64,000 nucleotides of DNA from Peptostreptococcaceae bacterium (GCA_902363255.1 CABIZO010000006.1:62001-126000), one strand, 5' to 3'. Counted from the first letter of the stretch, positions 34,182-42,990 are shown. Made by a program: numbers and translations. Notes: generated by a model not told the origin, from the letters alone.

Positions 34182-35156
34182 ATGAAAGAAACTTTTAATC
34201 CTAATTTATATCATGGAAAACATAAGAGAAAAAACTTCTTTGAAGGATGGTACTTTAAAATCGTAGATAAAAAGAATGATTATAAATTTGCTATAATTCC
34301 TGGTATTTCTTATGGTAACAATAATGATGATCATCACTCTTTTGTACAAATTTTAAATGGTAAAGAGTCTAAATTTAATTATTTATCCTATGATATAAAT
34401 GATTTTAGATATAACAATAGTAGGTTTAGAATATGTATTCATTCTAATATATTTACTTTAGAAAGTATGAGTCTATCCATAGATCACAATGATATGAGCA
34501 TTCATGGTAATCTAATATTTAAAAATTTATTAATATGGCCAGGAAGTATTATTAATCCTGGTAGTATGGGGTTTTATAATTATCTTAAATTTATGGAGTG
34601 CTATTCTCAGGTCTGTGCTCTAAATGGATCTATTTTAGGAAATTTAAATATTAATGGTACAAATGTTGATTTTACAGGAGGAAAAGTTTATATTGAAAAA
34701 AATTGGGGTAGAAGTTTTCCAAAGTCTTGGTTATGGATCCAAAGCAATTCCTTCAAGAGTAGAAAAGCTTCTGTAACTTGTTCTTTAGGAACTATTCCTT
34801 TTCCAATAAAAGATTTCACTGGTTTTCTTATAGGAGTTACCTTGGAAAATGAATTCTATAGTTTTACTACAATTAATCATAGTAAAATTAATATACAAAG
34901 TTTAGGTGAAGATATTGTTTTAACTGCAACTAAAAAAAATCTAAAGTTAACACTAAAGACTTCTACAAATCCAAAAGATTTCGTAATATTAAAAGCTCCT
35001 AATCAAGGAACTATGACGTCTACTGTAAAAGAAACTATAAGTGGACAGGTTTATATGCTTCTCGAAGATACTAAGGCAAATAAAAAAATATTCGAGGATA
35101 TTGGCCTTAGTACTGGAATTGAATATGGAGGAGACTTCTTCAAATTTTATAATTGA
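34182..35156 (+). CDS. Tocopherol-cyclase-like protein
   Basis: The 324-residue protein shows the PF14249-type pattern: HGKHKRKNFFEGWYFKIVDK near the start, and VYIEKNWGRSFPKSWLWIQSN in the middle, the E-x-N-W-G...P-x-x-W-x-W-x-Q signature. Plant members cyclise tocopherol precursors; bacterial ones in anaerobes have no known substrate. There is no signal peptide. The start at 34182 follows CAGGAGGTATTTT; the longer frame back to 34110 has no ribosome site. It ends at a strong terminator shared with the patatin gene. Confidence 0.82.
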   Translation: MKETFNPNLYHGKHKRKNFFEGWYFKIVDKKNDYKFAIIPGISYGNNNDDHHSFVQILNGKESKFNYLSYDINDFRYNNSRFRICIHSNIFTLESMSLSIDHNDMSIHGNLIFKNLLIWPGSIINPGSMGFYNYLKFMECYSQVCALNGSILGNLNINGTNVDFTGGKVYIEKNWGRSFPKSWLWIQSNSFKSRKASVTCSLGTIPFPIKDFTGFLIGVTLENEFYSFTTINHSKINIQSLGEDIVLTATKKNLKLTLKTSTNPKDFVILKAPNQGTMTSTVKETISGQVYMLLEDTKANKKIFEDIGLSTGIEYGGDFFKFYN

Positions 35157-35198
35157 AAAAATAGATAAGTTTGAAAAATACAAACTTATCTATTTTTT
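35156..35198. terminator. Bidirectional terminator
   Basis: An 18-bp perfect stem (35156-35173 with 35181-35198, core TAGATAAGTTTG) lies between converging genes; it overlaps the last base or two of each. Confidence 0.88.
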
Positions 35199-36402
35199 AT
35201 TCTTCTTCATCTAATAAACATAATAATTTTTCATTTATTATATCCACATTTACTTGTGTAATATTTTCAATAGCCTTTCTTTTCAATCCTCTTAAACTAA
35301 TCTGTATTTTATTATTAAAGATACTTTCTTTTTCATTGTCTTTTATTAAATTCAAAAATTCTGATAACGAATATATTTTAAACTTTTCTATTTGTCTTTC
35401 TTTTGCCATATTTTCCAAAAGTGCAATAATAATATCCTGATAATTATCTTCCTTATTCAAATTTAAATATTTAGATACGTTTGGTAATATAAATTCAAAT
35501 AGCATCCTTTTTGGAGGAATATCTTCTAATCCCATACTTTTTCCTATATCTAAAATCAAATCATCAGATAATTCTAAGAGCTTGCTAAAAATTAATTCAT
35601 CATCTACTGGCTCTATATAGTATTCTCTTCCTCTTAATTTTCTTATAGCTTTAATTGCATCATAATAACCAAGTTTGATATTCCTATGAGCCAAATCCTT
35701 TGTAAAAATAAATGTTCCACCTAGATCCATGGATGGTTGAATTTCAACTACATTTACACTTTCATCAATATGTCTTAATTTTCTACTAGAGTTTAATCTT
35801 ATTGCTATTATTTTATTGTAATTTTTTCTTGCTAAAAGGCTTACAGGACAATTATCATACAGTCCTCCATCTATATATGATTTACCATCTAATGGTTCCA
35901 TTTTTAATCCTGGATACCTTGCACTTGCCATTATATAGTCCTTAATTTTTCCCTCCGGAATATCTTCCTTAAAGAGTTCTATAGGGTTTAGTGGTCCTAA
36001 TTCTACAGTAACAAGTCCAAAATCAACGTGGCTATTTCTTAACTTCTCTTCATCTACTAATTCATCAACAACTTTTCGTAAATTTTCTGTATCAATTCCT
36101 CTATTTGCAATTATTTTCTTTGCTTCACTAGAAAAATAGGATATTGTCTTCATATTAAGATTTCTATTTAGTACATTTGCCATTTGTCTATCTTCTATAT
36201 CAAATAGTTGTTGAGGAGTAACATGGCTCCACATTTCAAAACACTTTTCAAAGTCTCCCTGTGCAACCATTGCTGCATTAAAAGCTCCAATAGAAGTCCC
36301 AACTATTCCATCTATCTCATATCCTTCTTCTAATAAAGCTTTAATTGCTCCCACATGAAATGCTCCCCTTGCTCCACCACCTTCTAAAGCTACCCCTAAC
36401 AT
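35197..36402 (-). CDS. Patatin-like phospholipase
   Basis: The 401-residue protein has the patatin catalytic set: oxyanion loop EGGGARGAFHVGAI, nucleophile GTSIGAFN with Ser37, and the dyad Asp in YIDGGLYDN. It should hydrolyse acyl esters of lipids. A C-terminal region (about 270-400) is helical and of unknown use. No signal peptide is present, so it acts inside the cell or is secreted by another path. AGGGGAGATGATAGATT precedes the start. Gene is monocistronic. Confidence 0.93.
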   Translation of the reverse strand: MLGVALEGGGARGAFHVGAIKALLEEGYEIDGIVGTSIGAFNAAMVAQGDFEKCFEMWSHVTPQQLFDIEDRQMANVLNRNLNMKTISYFSSEAKKIIANRGIDTENLRKVVDELVDEEKLRNSHVDFGLVTVELGPLNPIELFKEDIPEGKIKDYIMASARYPGLKMEPLDGKSYIDGGLYDNCPVSLLARKNYNKIIAIRLNSSRKLRHIDESVNVVEIQPSMDLGGTFIFTKDLAHRNIKLGYYDAIKAIRKLRGREYYIEPVDDELIFSKLLELSDDLILDIGKSMGLEDIPPKRMLFEFILPNVSKYLNLNKEDNYQDIIIALLENMAKERQIEKFKIYSLSEFLNLIKDNEKESIFNNKIQISLRGLKRKAIENITQVNVDIINEKLLCLLDEEE

Positions 36403-36487
36403 AATCTATCATCTCCCCTATTAAGAGTAATTTTATTCTTTAATTTATATTATAGCAACTTGTTAGATTTTTAAGTAATTTTATTTC

Positions 36488-36518
36488 AAAAAAAGAAGCT
36501 ATTAAATAGCTTCTTTTT
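36488..36518 (-). terminator. Terminator of nrdG
   Basis: GAAGCTATT (36495-36503) pairs with AATAGCTTC (36505-36513), flanked by A- and T-runs; it ends the nucleotide-metabolism block. Confidence 0.85.
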
Positions 36519-36521
36519 ATA

Positions 36522-37031
36522 TTATTTATTATCTAATTCAAATAGTATCAATTGTTTTTGTTTTAATGTATCTTTAACGTTTATTACTCTCTGATTTGAT
36601 GATCCTCTTAATGTAAGAGAGATATTTTTTTTATCTTCTTCAAACTTACCATCTACTAAAACATCTACATACTTAAAAATTTCGCTTTGAAGTTCATTAA
36701 AGTTTTCAACAGTATAGCCTGTCCATAAATATATTTTCTTTTCAGGATATTTATTTTTAAATATCTTACATACATAAATAACTCCATCAATATTTTCAGG
36801 GCAAAGAGGTTCTCCTCCTAATATGGATAAATCTCTTTTTATATTATGTTTATCAATATTATCCATAATATAATTTAACTTATCTTCAGTAAACTCTTCT
36901 CCACCTGTAAAACTCCAAGTCTCTCCATTAAAACATCCCTTACAATGATGAGGACAGCCTTGAGTCCAAAGAGACATAGTAATTCCAAATCCATTTGCTA
37001 TATCATTATCTTTAATTGTATTCACTCTCAT
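36522..37031 (-). CDS. nrdG: Anaerobic ribonucleotide reductase activase
   Basis: A radical SAM enzyme of 169 residues that makes the glycyl radical on NrdD. It has C26-P-H-H-C30-K-G-C33, the CxxxCxxC 4Fe-4S motif, and ILGGEPLCPEN for SAM binding. It is the last gene of the deoxynucleotide block; thyX and folD separate it from nrdD, where usually nrdG follows nrdD directly. AAAAGGAGCATAATAAT precedes the start. Confidence 0.95.
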   Translation of the reverse strand: MRVNTIKDNDIANGFGITMSLWTQGCPHHCKGCFNGETWSFTGGEEFTEDKLNYIMDNIDKHNIKRDLSILGGEPLCPENIDGVIYVCKIFKNKYPEKKIYLWTGYTVENFNELQSEIFKYVDVLVDGKFEEDKKNISLTLRGSSNQRVINVKDTLKQKQLILFELDNK

Positions 37032-37081
37032 ATTATTATGCTCCTTTTAGTATTTGGAATTTATAAATTTTAAAATTAACC

Positions 37082-37945
37082 TTATTTATTCTTTTTTTCA
37101 TAAGGCATCATGCAGCACATAGAACCTTCTGGACATGGCCCAAATTGACAGCTAGCACCCAAAGTTTTAGCAAGTAAAGTACTTACCTTTTCCACTTCTT
37201 CAACCATAGTCCATGCTAGTTTATTAATTTCTTCTTGAGCTCTTCTACAACATCTATGATGGCAGAAGTTTATTAAGCTTCTTAAATTCATTGTGCATAT
37301 TATTTTCGTTTCGCAAGCATTTGGGAATATATATCTTGCATTTTCAATTGCCTTCTTTTCTAAAGTTGAACATAGTTTTTTATATGATGCTCTTAATGAT
37401 TCTACAAACTTCTCACTAGATTTATGTTCATCTTTCCATGCCTTAAATTCATTTTTATCTATATTACATTTTTTTAGTTGAATATCTACTAATTTTCCGT
37501 ATTGTTCTTCATTATAAACATAATCATATATTAATCTATCAACTATATCATCATATAATCTTTGACTATCTTCCATATGATTTTTATAACTTTGCTCAAG
37601 TATTGGATTATTTTTTATATCTTGTGGAATTACATATTCAAACTGAGTCTCCTTAACATATCTTTGAGATTGTTGACTATAAGATGCAATCCTATGTCTA
37701 ACAAGTTGATGTGTTAAACTTCTAGATACTCCTTCTATTGCAAAAGTGAAGCTAGTATGTTCTAACACACTTCCATGGCCAATAGAAGTAATCATATTCA
37801 CAAATCTCTCAATACTTTCTGGAGTTTGTTTTTCCATTAAATCATCAATATTTGATGGTGAATAACAAAGCTTTCCTGCTGTAGCTACAACAAGTTCTGG
37901 ATTCATAGTATGCGATATAAGTTTTACTTTTAATTTTGTTTCCAT
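37082..37945 (-). CDS. thyX: FAD-dependent thymidylate synthase
   Basis: ThyX makes dTMP from dUMP using methylene-THF, FAD and NADPH. The 287-residue protein carries the ThyX motif RHRIASYSQQSQRYV, and DLRSLINFCHHRCCRRAQEEI-like residues near the C-terminus (NLRSLINFCHHR), then CQFGPCPEGSMCCM. The Cys-rich tail, CxxGPCxxGxxCC, is found in some clostridial members. Its start overlaps the folD stop by one base. FolD makes its cofactor and the dCMP deaminase upstream its substrate. No thyA is seen in the window. Confidence 0.95.
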   Translation of the reverse strand: METKLKVKLISHTMNPELVVATAGKLCYSPSNIDDLMEKQTPESIERFVNMITSIGHGSVLEHTSFTFAIEGVSRSLTHQLVRHRIASYSQQSQRYVKETQFEYVIPQDIKNNPILEQSYKNHMEDSQRLYDDIVDRLIYDYVYNEEQYGKLVDIQLKKCNIDKNEFKAWKDEHKSSEKFVESLRASYKKLCSTLEKKAIENARYIFPNACETKIICTMNLRSLINFCHHRCCRRAQEEINKLAWTMVEEVEKVSTLLAKTLGASCQFGPCPEGSMCCMMPYEKKNK

Positions 37946-38796
37946 TATTTAATCTCCCCTTTTTCAGCAATTTCTATTGTTTGCTCAATTAATTCTATAA
38001 CTGTCATCTGACCTACTCCATTTGGTACTGGTGTTAAATTACATTGTTTATCATTTACTATAATATTATAGTCTTCTTTAGACACATCTCCGCACATTTT
38101 TCCTTCTTCATTAAAGTTAATTGATACATCTATTATTGTAGTATTATTAGAAAAATCTTCAGCTCTTAAAAAATTAGCTTTTCCTATCGCTGTTACTACT
38201 ATATCTGATGATACTATCTTATCTTTTAAGTTTTTAGTTTTACTATGTGCTATAGTCACTGTAGCATTTTCTTTTAAAAATAATTGTGCCAGTGGTTTTC
38301 CAACTATATTAGAACGATTTATTATTAGAACATCTTTACCTTCAATCTGTATATTAAATTCTTTTAATAATGTCATTATACCTCTAGGAGTACATGCCAC
38401 ATTACCATCTAAATTAAGCGATAATCTTCCCATATTTCCTATGGTAAAGCCATCCACATCTTTTTCATCTTCAATAAGATTTGTTAGATAATCTTCATCT
38501 AAATGTTTTGGTATAGGAAGTTGTAATAATACTCCCGTTACATCTTTATTTTTATTTAAATCTAAAATAATTTTTTCTACTTCACTTTGCTTAATATTTT
38601 CATCTAGATGAATTATCTTAGAATCTATCCCTACTTCTTCACATTTTTTTATTTTATTTGCTACATATTTTCCGCTTGCAAAATCTTCACCTATTCTAAT
38701 TATTACTAAGGAAGGTTTTTTTCTTAATTTATCTACTCTATTTTTTAATTCAGATACTTTTTTTGTTACTAATTGTCTCGCATCTAATAATGTCAT
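37945..38796 (-). CDS. folD: Methylene-THF dehydrogenase/cyclohydrolase
   Basis: FolD interconverts 10-formyl-, methenyl- and methylene-THF. The 283-residue protein has the active-site KYVANKIKKCEEVGI with the catalytic Lys, GVLLQLPIPKH, the PRGIMTLL segment, and NRSNIVGKPLAQLFLKENATVTIAHSKT for NAD(P). It overlaps thyX by one base, a tight link between cofactor supply and thymidylate synthesis. It begins 63 nt after nrdD, beyond a hairpin. Confidence 0.96.
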   Translation of the reverse strand: MTLLDARQLVTKKVSELKNRVDKLRKKPSLVIIRIGEDFASGKYVANKIKKCEEVGIDSKIIHLDENIKQSEVEKIILDLNKNKDVTGVLLQLPIPKHLDEDYLTNLIEDEKDVDGFTIGNMGRLSLNLDGNVACTPRGIMTLLKEFNIQIEGKDVLIINRSNIVGKPLAQLFLKENATVTIAHSKTKNLKDKIVSSDIVVTAIGKANFLRAEDFSNNTTIIDVSINFNEEGKMCGDVSKEDYNIIVNDKQCNLTPVPNGVGQMTVIELIEQTIEIAEKGEIK

Positions 38797-38833
38797 TTGC
38801 TTTTCTTCCTTTCCTATCTTTTTATGTACAATA

Positions 38834-38857
38834 GAAAAGGTGCATAAGCACCTTTTC
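38834..38857 (-). terminator. Hairpin between nrdD and folD
   Basis: GAAAAGGTGC (38834-38843) pairs with GCACCTTTTC (38848-38857). There is no long U-run on the minus side, so it may be a partial terminator or processing site between the two genes. Confidence 0.55.
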
Positions 38858-38859
38858 CT

Positions 38860-40989
38860 TTATAAATGTAATACCCTTTGTCCAATTTCTTGTGTACGAC
38901 CTTTACCCCACATATTTGAACCTATATATCCACAAGTTCTTCTCATAACTTGCATTTCTTCCTTATTCTTATTTCCGCAATTTGGACAATACCATTCTAA
39001 ATTATCATCTAATTTTATTTCTCCAGTATAATCACACTTAAAACAAACATCTGGCTTAGTGTTTATTTCAGCATATTGTATATTATGATAGATGTAATTT
39101 ATAATTTGTTCTACTGCAGGTAAGTTCTTGCTCATATCTGGAACTTCTACATAACTTATACATCCACCTAAACTTATATCATGGAATTGACTCTCAAATT
39201 TTAACTTCGAGAAAGCATCTATTTCTTCAGATACATGAACATGATATGAATTTGTATAATACATTCTATCTGTTACATTTTTTATTTCTCCAAATTTTTG
39301 TTTATCTATTCTACAGAATCTTGAAGTTAAACTTTCTCCTGGTGTTCCATAAAGACCAAATCCAAGTCCTGTTTCTTTTTTCCATTCAGTACATTTATCA
39401 TTTAAATGGTTCATTACGTCAAGGGCAAATTTCTCACCTTCTTCAGTTGTATGAGATACACCAAGCATAGCTTGAGTCATTTCATATATACCAACATATC
39501 CAAGTGAAAGTGTTGAGTATCCATTTTCAAGTAATGAATCTATTTTCTCTCCCTTTTGAAGCCTTGCTATTCCACCATGTTGCCAATGAATTGGTGATAT
39601 ATCAGATGTCGTTCCTTTTAATAAGTTATGTCTAACCATTAGGGCCTCTTTACAAAGCTCTAATCTTTCATCTAATATGTTCCAGAATTTATCCATATCT
39701 TTTTCAGCTGTTAATGCAACTTGTACTAAGTTTAAAGATATAACTCCTTGATTAAATCTTCCGTACCATTTATAATTTCCATTTTCATCTCTCCAGTTAC
39801 TTAGGTGTGATCTACAACCCATTGGAGGGAATGTTTCTCCATCATAATTTTTTCTCATCATTTTTGCACTTTGATAGTCAGGTACTAATCTTTTTGTGTT
39901 GCATTTTGCAGCAAGCTTCGTTATATAATCATATTTACCACCTTCTAAGCAGTTATGCTCATCTAGTAGGTAAACTAATTTGGGGAATTCTTCTCCTATA
40001 GTTTGACCTTTATAGTTTTTCATTCCCTCTAATCTTTGTACTATCATTTCTTCACAAATTAAGGCCATTTCTCTTTCATATTCATGACCTTCCTCTATTT
40101 CTAAATAGATTGTGCAGAATGGTGATTGTCCATTACTTGTATGAAGAGTTGACAACTGGTACCTAATAGTTTGAATACCAGATTTTAATTCTTCCATCAT
40201 TCTTTCTTCAGCTAATTCTTTAGCCATTTCAAGTGAGTATTTTTCTTTGTATTTATTTAAATATTTATTATATGATACTCTTAAAAATGGTGCTATATGT
40301 TTTATTGTTATTGTATTTCCACCATATTGAGCACTTGCTATTTGAGCTATAATTTGAGTTACTATAGTACATGCTGTCCCAAAAGATTTAGGTGACTCTA
40401 CTAATTTATTATTAATAACTGTTCCGTTTGTTAACATATCTTCCAAGTTAATCAACATACAGTTATGTATTGGTTGCATTGCATAATCCATATCATGATA
40501 ATGAAGAACACCTTCATCATGTGCGTGAACTATATGAGCAGGTATTAGCTTTCTTCTAGACATATCTTTAGATACTTCTCCCGCTACTAAATCCCTTTGA
40601 GTAGATGCCAATATACCATTTTTATTTGAATTTTCATTTAATACATCTTCATTACTTCTATCTAATAATCCTAGGATGCTATCGTCTGTTGTATTTATCG
40701 TTCTTTTAAATGATTGTACAGCTCTATATCCTTCATATGCTTTAGCTGTTAGTTTTTGTTTATAATCAATTAGTTTTGTATAGACCATTTCTTCTACTTT
40801 GTAAACAGTTGCGCTTGTGTCTCTTTCTAGATATATATTTTCTATATCTTCAGCTATTTCTTTAGCTATTTCTGGTATATATACTCCACTACCATATTTC
40901 ATAGCTTTTAATATAGCATTTTCAATCTTATCTTTATCAAATTTTGCAACTTTTCCATCCCTTTTGATTATATTTAACTCTCTTTTCAT
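38860..40989 (-). CDS. nrdD: Anaerobic (class III) ribonucleoside-triphosphate reductase
   Basis: The 709-residue enzyme turns NTPs into dNTPs with a glycyl radical. An ATP-cone lies at residues ~3-95 (IIKRDGKVAKFDKDKIENAI). The C-terminus has a zinc site (CFKC...CPNC) and then RRTCGYIGSNMWGKGRTQEIGQRVLHL, in which the Gly after Cys-Gly-Tyr-Ile (RTCGYIG region) is the radical site. The start at 40989 is chosen because AAAAGGAGATGCTT is correctly spaced from it, while the first ATG two codons upstream touches the ribosome site. Two NrdR-box-like sequences lie ~120-170 bp upstream. Confidence 0.97.
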   Translation of the reverse strand: MKRELNIIKRDGKVAKFDKDKIENAILKAMKYGSGVYIPEIAKEIAEDIENIYLERDTSATVYKVEEMVYTKLIDYKQKLTAKAYEGYRAVQSFKRTINTTDDSILGLLDRSNEDVLNENSNKNGILASTQRDLVAGEVSKDMSRRKLIPAHIVHAHDEGVLHYHDMDYAMQPIHNCMLINLEDMLTNGTVINNKLVESPKSFGTACTIVTQIIAQIASAQYGGNTITIKHIAPFLRVSYNKYLNKYKEKYSLEMAKELAEERMMEELKSGIQTIRYQLSTLHTSNGQSPFCTIYLEIEEGHEYEREMALICEEMIVQRLEGMKNYKGQTIGEEFPKLVYLLDEHNCLEGGKYDYITKLAAKCNTKRLVPDYQSAKMMRKNYDGETFPPMGCRSHLSNWRDENGNYKWYGRFNQGVISLNLVQVALTAEKDMDKFWNILDERLELCKEALMVRHNLLKGTTSDISPIHWQHGGIARLQKGEKIDSLLENGYSTLSLGYVGIYEMTQAMLGVSHTTEEGEKFALDVMNHLNDKCTEWKKETGLGFGLYGTPGESLTSRFCRIDKQKFGEIKNVTDRMYYTNSYHVHVSEEIDAFSKLKFESQFHDISLGGCISYVEVPDMSKNLPAVEQIINYIYHNIQYAEINTKPDVCFKCDYTGEIKLDDNLEWYCPNCGNKNKEEMQVMRRTCGYIGSNMWGKGRTQEIGQRVLHL

Positions 40990-41109
40990 AAGCATCTCCT
41001 TTTATCCATAATGATATCTATTTTTATCTATCTAGATTAATTTTTTTATTTTTTTATGTAAACCTATTGACTTTTATAGAAGTTTTATACCCATTATCCA
41101 TTAGATAAA

Positions 41110-41125
41110 ACACTATATATGGTAA
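41110..41125. promoter_or_regulatory. NrdR-box-like site 1 upstream of nrdD
   Basis: ACACTATATATGGTAA matches the 16-bp NrdR box (acaCwAtATaTwGtgt) at 13 of 16 positions. NrdR represses ribonucleotide reductase genes when dATP is high. Confidence 0.65.
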
Positions 41126-41141
41126 TCACCTTGTATATTCT

Positions 41142-41157
41142 ATACCACATGTGGTGT
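41142..41157. promoter_or_regulatory. NrdR-box-like site 2 upstream of nrdD
   Basis: ATACCACATGTGGTGT is a palindrome fitting the outer NrdR-box positions. It lies 32 bp (three helical turns) from site 1, the usual spacing of paired boxes. Confidence 0.6.
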
Positions 41158-41349
41158 TTAATCAAGTAATTTATTTTTCATTTTTTAACTTTATTTTTGT
41201 CAATAGCCAGGTAAAATTTGGTATATAACCTAAGACGTAGATATACAAATATATTGAAATTTTTTTATAATTTTTTACATAAATTTACAAAAAACTATTA
41301 TTTTATATTAATTAAAAAACTAACAATTCCAATCATTTTTTACCATAAA

Positions 41350-41392
41350 AAAAGAAATATAAAATGAATTTTCACATTTATATATTTCTTTT
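41350..41392 (-). terminator. Terminator of the dCMP deaminase gene
   Basis: AAAAGAAATAT pairs with ATATTTCTTTT (41382-41392), just past the minus-strand stop and followed by a U-run. Confidence 0.7.
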
Positions 41393-41400
41393 AATTAATT

Positions 41401-41883
41401 TTATTTAAATACTATTTCTATTTTTTCTATACTTGGCTCTAATTTTATACATTGTACTTTTGCTTTTTCAAACATATATTTAGATGCTTTAGTTGAATCT
41501 GTTTCTGCATATTTATCATCTAAATAATATACCTTTTTTATGCCAGATTGAATTATATTTCTAGCACAATCATGGCAAGGGAATAGATTAACATAAATAC
41601 TGCATCCTTCTAAAGATTTTCCCCTTGCATTTAAAATTGCATTTTGTTCTGCATGAACTACGTATGGATATTTTGTTTGAAGAAATTCTCCTTCCCTTTC
41701 CCATGGAAAATCTTCGTCACTACATCCATTAACAAAACCATTATATCCAATTGATACTATTCTATTATTTTTATCTACTATACAAGCTCCAACTTGTGTT
41801 GATGGATCTTTACTTCTCATTCCTGATAATAAAGATATTCCCATAAAGTATTCATCCCATGATATATAATCTGTTCTCTTCAT
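41401..41883 (-). CDS. dCMP deaminase
   Basis: The 160-residue zinc enzyme of the ComEB type converts dCMP to dUMP, the substrate of ThyX. Zinc and catalytic residues lie in HAEQNAILNARG and FPCHDCARNII (PCxxC). A second zinc- or allosteric-type segment, GCSDEDFPWERE, is typical of the family. It heads the deoxynucleotide block but is separated from nrdD by its own terminator. A 17-bp-arm palindrome is found in its leader. AAAGGAGAAAATA precedes the start. Confidence 0.93.
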   Translation of the reverse strand: MKRTDYISWDEYFMGISLLSGMRSKDPSTQVGACIVDKNNRIVSIGYNGFVNGCSDEDFPWEREGEFLQTKYPYVVHAEQNAILNARGKSLEGCSIYVNLFPCHDCARNIIQSGIKKVYYLDDKYAETDSTKASKYMFEKAKVQCIKLEPSIEKIEIVFK

Positions 41884-41910
41884 TATTTTCTCCTTTATAT
41901 AGTTATCCGA

Positions 41911-41951
41911 TTAAGTGTTATATTATATATTTTTTATAATATAACACTTAA
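41911..41951. repeat. Long inverted repeat upstream of the dCMP deaminase gene
   Basis: Arms of 17 bp (41911-41927 and 41935-41951, core AAGTGTTATATTATA) are perfectly complementary with a 7-nt loop. It is 28 bp upstream of the deaminase start on the minus strand and about 190 bp upstream of the divergent ferredoxin gene. It could be a leader hairpin or an operator. Confidence 0.65.
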
Positions 41952-42143
41952 TTTCTATTTTTTAAATATTTATTTTTAATTTTTACATAAAGTAGATAAA
42001 ATATTATTAATGATTTTTTAGCTTTCCAAAAAGTAATCAGTTGATTTTATTACTTCGTTGATTTTACAATAACAATCATATACACTAAAAATAGGATGTT
42101 TTATTTTAAAATAAATTATCTACATATTAAGGGGGAAGGAAAA

Positions 42144-42533
42144 TTGAAAAAATTAGTTGTTAAGGACAAATCTTTATGTCAAGCTTGTTTAAGTTGTGAG
42201 CTAGCTTGCTCTGAAGCCTTTTATAAAAAAGAAGGTTTCTCTTGTATATCTATAGGGGTTAACAAAAAAAATGCTCTAGATGTTAAAGCTTGTAATCAAT
42301 GTGGTGTTTGTGCTAAAAAATGTCCAGAAGAAGCAATATCTAAAAATGCTAAAGGTGTTTATACAATAGACAAGAAAAAATGTACAGGATGTCTAACTTG
42401 TGTAGAATCATGTCCAAAAGGAATTATTGTTAAATCAGAAGATAAACCAGCTCCATCTAAATGTATGGCTTGTGGAATATGTGTTAAAGTATGTCCTCAA
42501 GAAATACTTGAAATCGTTGAGGTTGCTGATTAA
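42144..42533 (+). CDS. 4Fe-4S polyferredoxin-like protein
   Basis: The 129-residue protein has four Cys clusters: CQACLSCELAC, CNQCGVCAKKCP, CTGCLTCVESCP and CMACGICVKVCP, enough for about four [4Fe-4S] centres in a HycB/ferredoxin-like electron carrier. The partner enzyme is not nearby. I chose a TTG start at 42144 because GGGGGAAGGAAAA lies just before it; the ATG at 42096 has no ribosome site. The first cluster ends in CxxxC rather than CxxxCP, as in CooF/HycB-like subunits of hydrogenases and carbon-monoxide dehydrogenases. Confidence 0.85.
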   Translation: MKKLVVKDKSLCQACLSCELACSEAFYKKEGFSCISIGVNKKNALDVKACNQCGVCAKKCPEEAISKNAKGVYTIDKKKCTGCLTCVESCPKGIIVKSEDKPAPSKCMACGICVKVCPQEILEIVEVAD

Positions 42534-42555
42534 GTAGATTTATTTTGTAAATATC

Positions 42556-42589
42556 AAAGATGTGACTAATATTAGTTACATCTTTTTAT
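42556..42589 (+). terminator. Terminator of the polyferredoxin gene
   Basis: AAAGATGTGACTAAT (42556-42570) pairs with ATTAGTTACATCTTT (42571-42585), one G-U pair, then T-run. Confidence 0.85.
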
Positions 42590-42726
42590 TTTTATCAAAA
42601 ATTTTTCATTATTGTTTTTATTTTTAGAACTTGCCATTTTATTCGATTTATTGCTTATTCTTCTTACCATATTTTTATCTCTTTTATAACATACTATTAA
42701 TGAGAAGTATCTTAAGGAGGTATTTT

Positions 42727-42990
42727 ATGACTAATAAGAATAATGATGCATATAGAAATACACCTCAATTTGAAACTAATCAAGCATTTAATAAAGACAT
42801 GACTCCTGATGTTCCTAAATTTAATTCTAATGCGATGGATAATCAGGGTTTGGTACCATTAAACAATTGTTCTAATGGATGTTGTTGTAGCCATGAAAAA
42901 GCACACAAAGAGGGTTCTGACCACCAATGTTGTCATGGAAAACATGCTGAAGGCCATAAGCATGAAGGATGTGATTGTGGCCATAAGTAG
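42727..42990 (+). CDS. Small Cys/His-rich protein
   Basis: The 87-residue protein is unknown to me. Residues 1-46 are polar and Asn-rich with no structure motif. Residues ~47-87 contain eight Cys and about ten His (NGCCCSHEKAHKEG, DHQCCHGKHAEGHKHEG, CDCGHK), so metal binding (zinc, nickel or copper) is very likely. No signal peptide. The start at 42727 follows AAGGAGGTATTTT at ideal spacing; the longer frame from 42631 has no ribosome site. A terminator follows. It might store or chaperone a metal; that is inference from composition. Confidence 0.72.
   Translation: MTNKNNDAYRNTPQFETNQAFNKDMTPDVPKFNSNAMDNQGLVPLNNCSNGCCCSHEKAHKEGSDHQCCHGKHAEGHKHEGCDCGHK

Larger units (their letters stand above)
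40990..41400. other. Intergenic region upstream of nrdD
   Basis: Contents: the nrdD leader, two NrdR-box-like sites at 41110-41157, and the dCMP deaminase terminator at 41350-41392. The stretch 41160-41340 is AT-rich and shows no open frame or further structure. Confidence 0.5.

Noticed and set aside
41110..41157. Riboswitch (cobalamin or other) upstream of nrdD
   Set aside because: No conserved riboswitch core was seen, and the palindromes fit NrdR boxes better.
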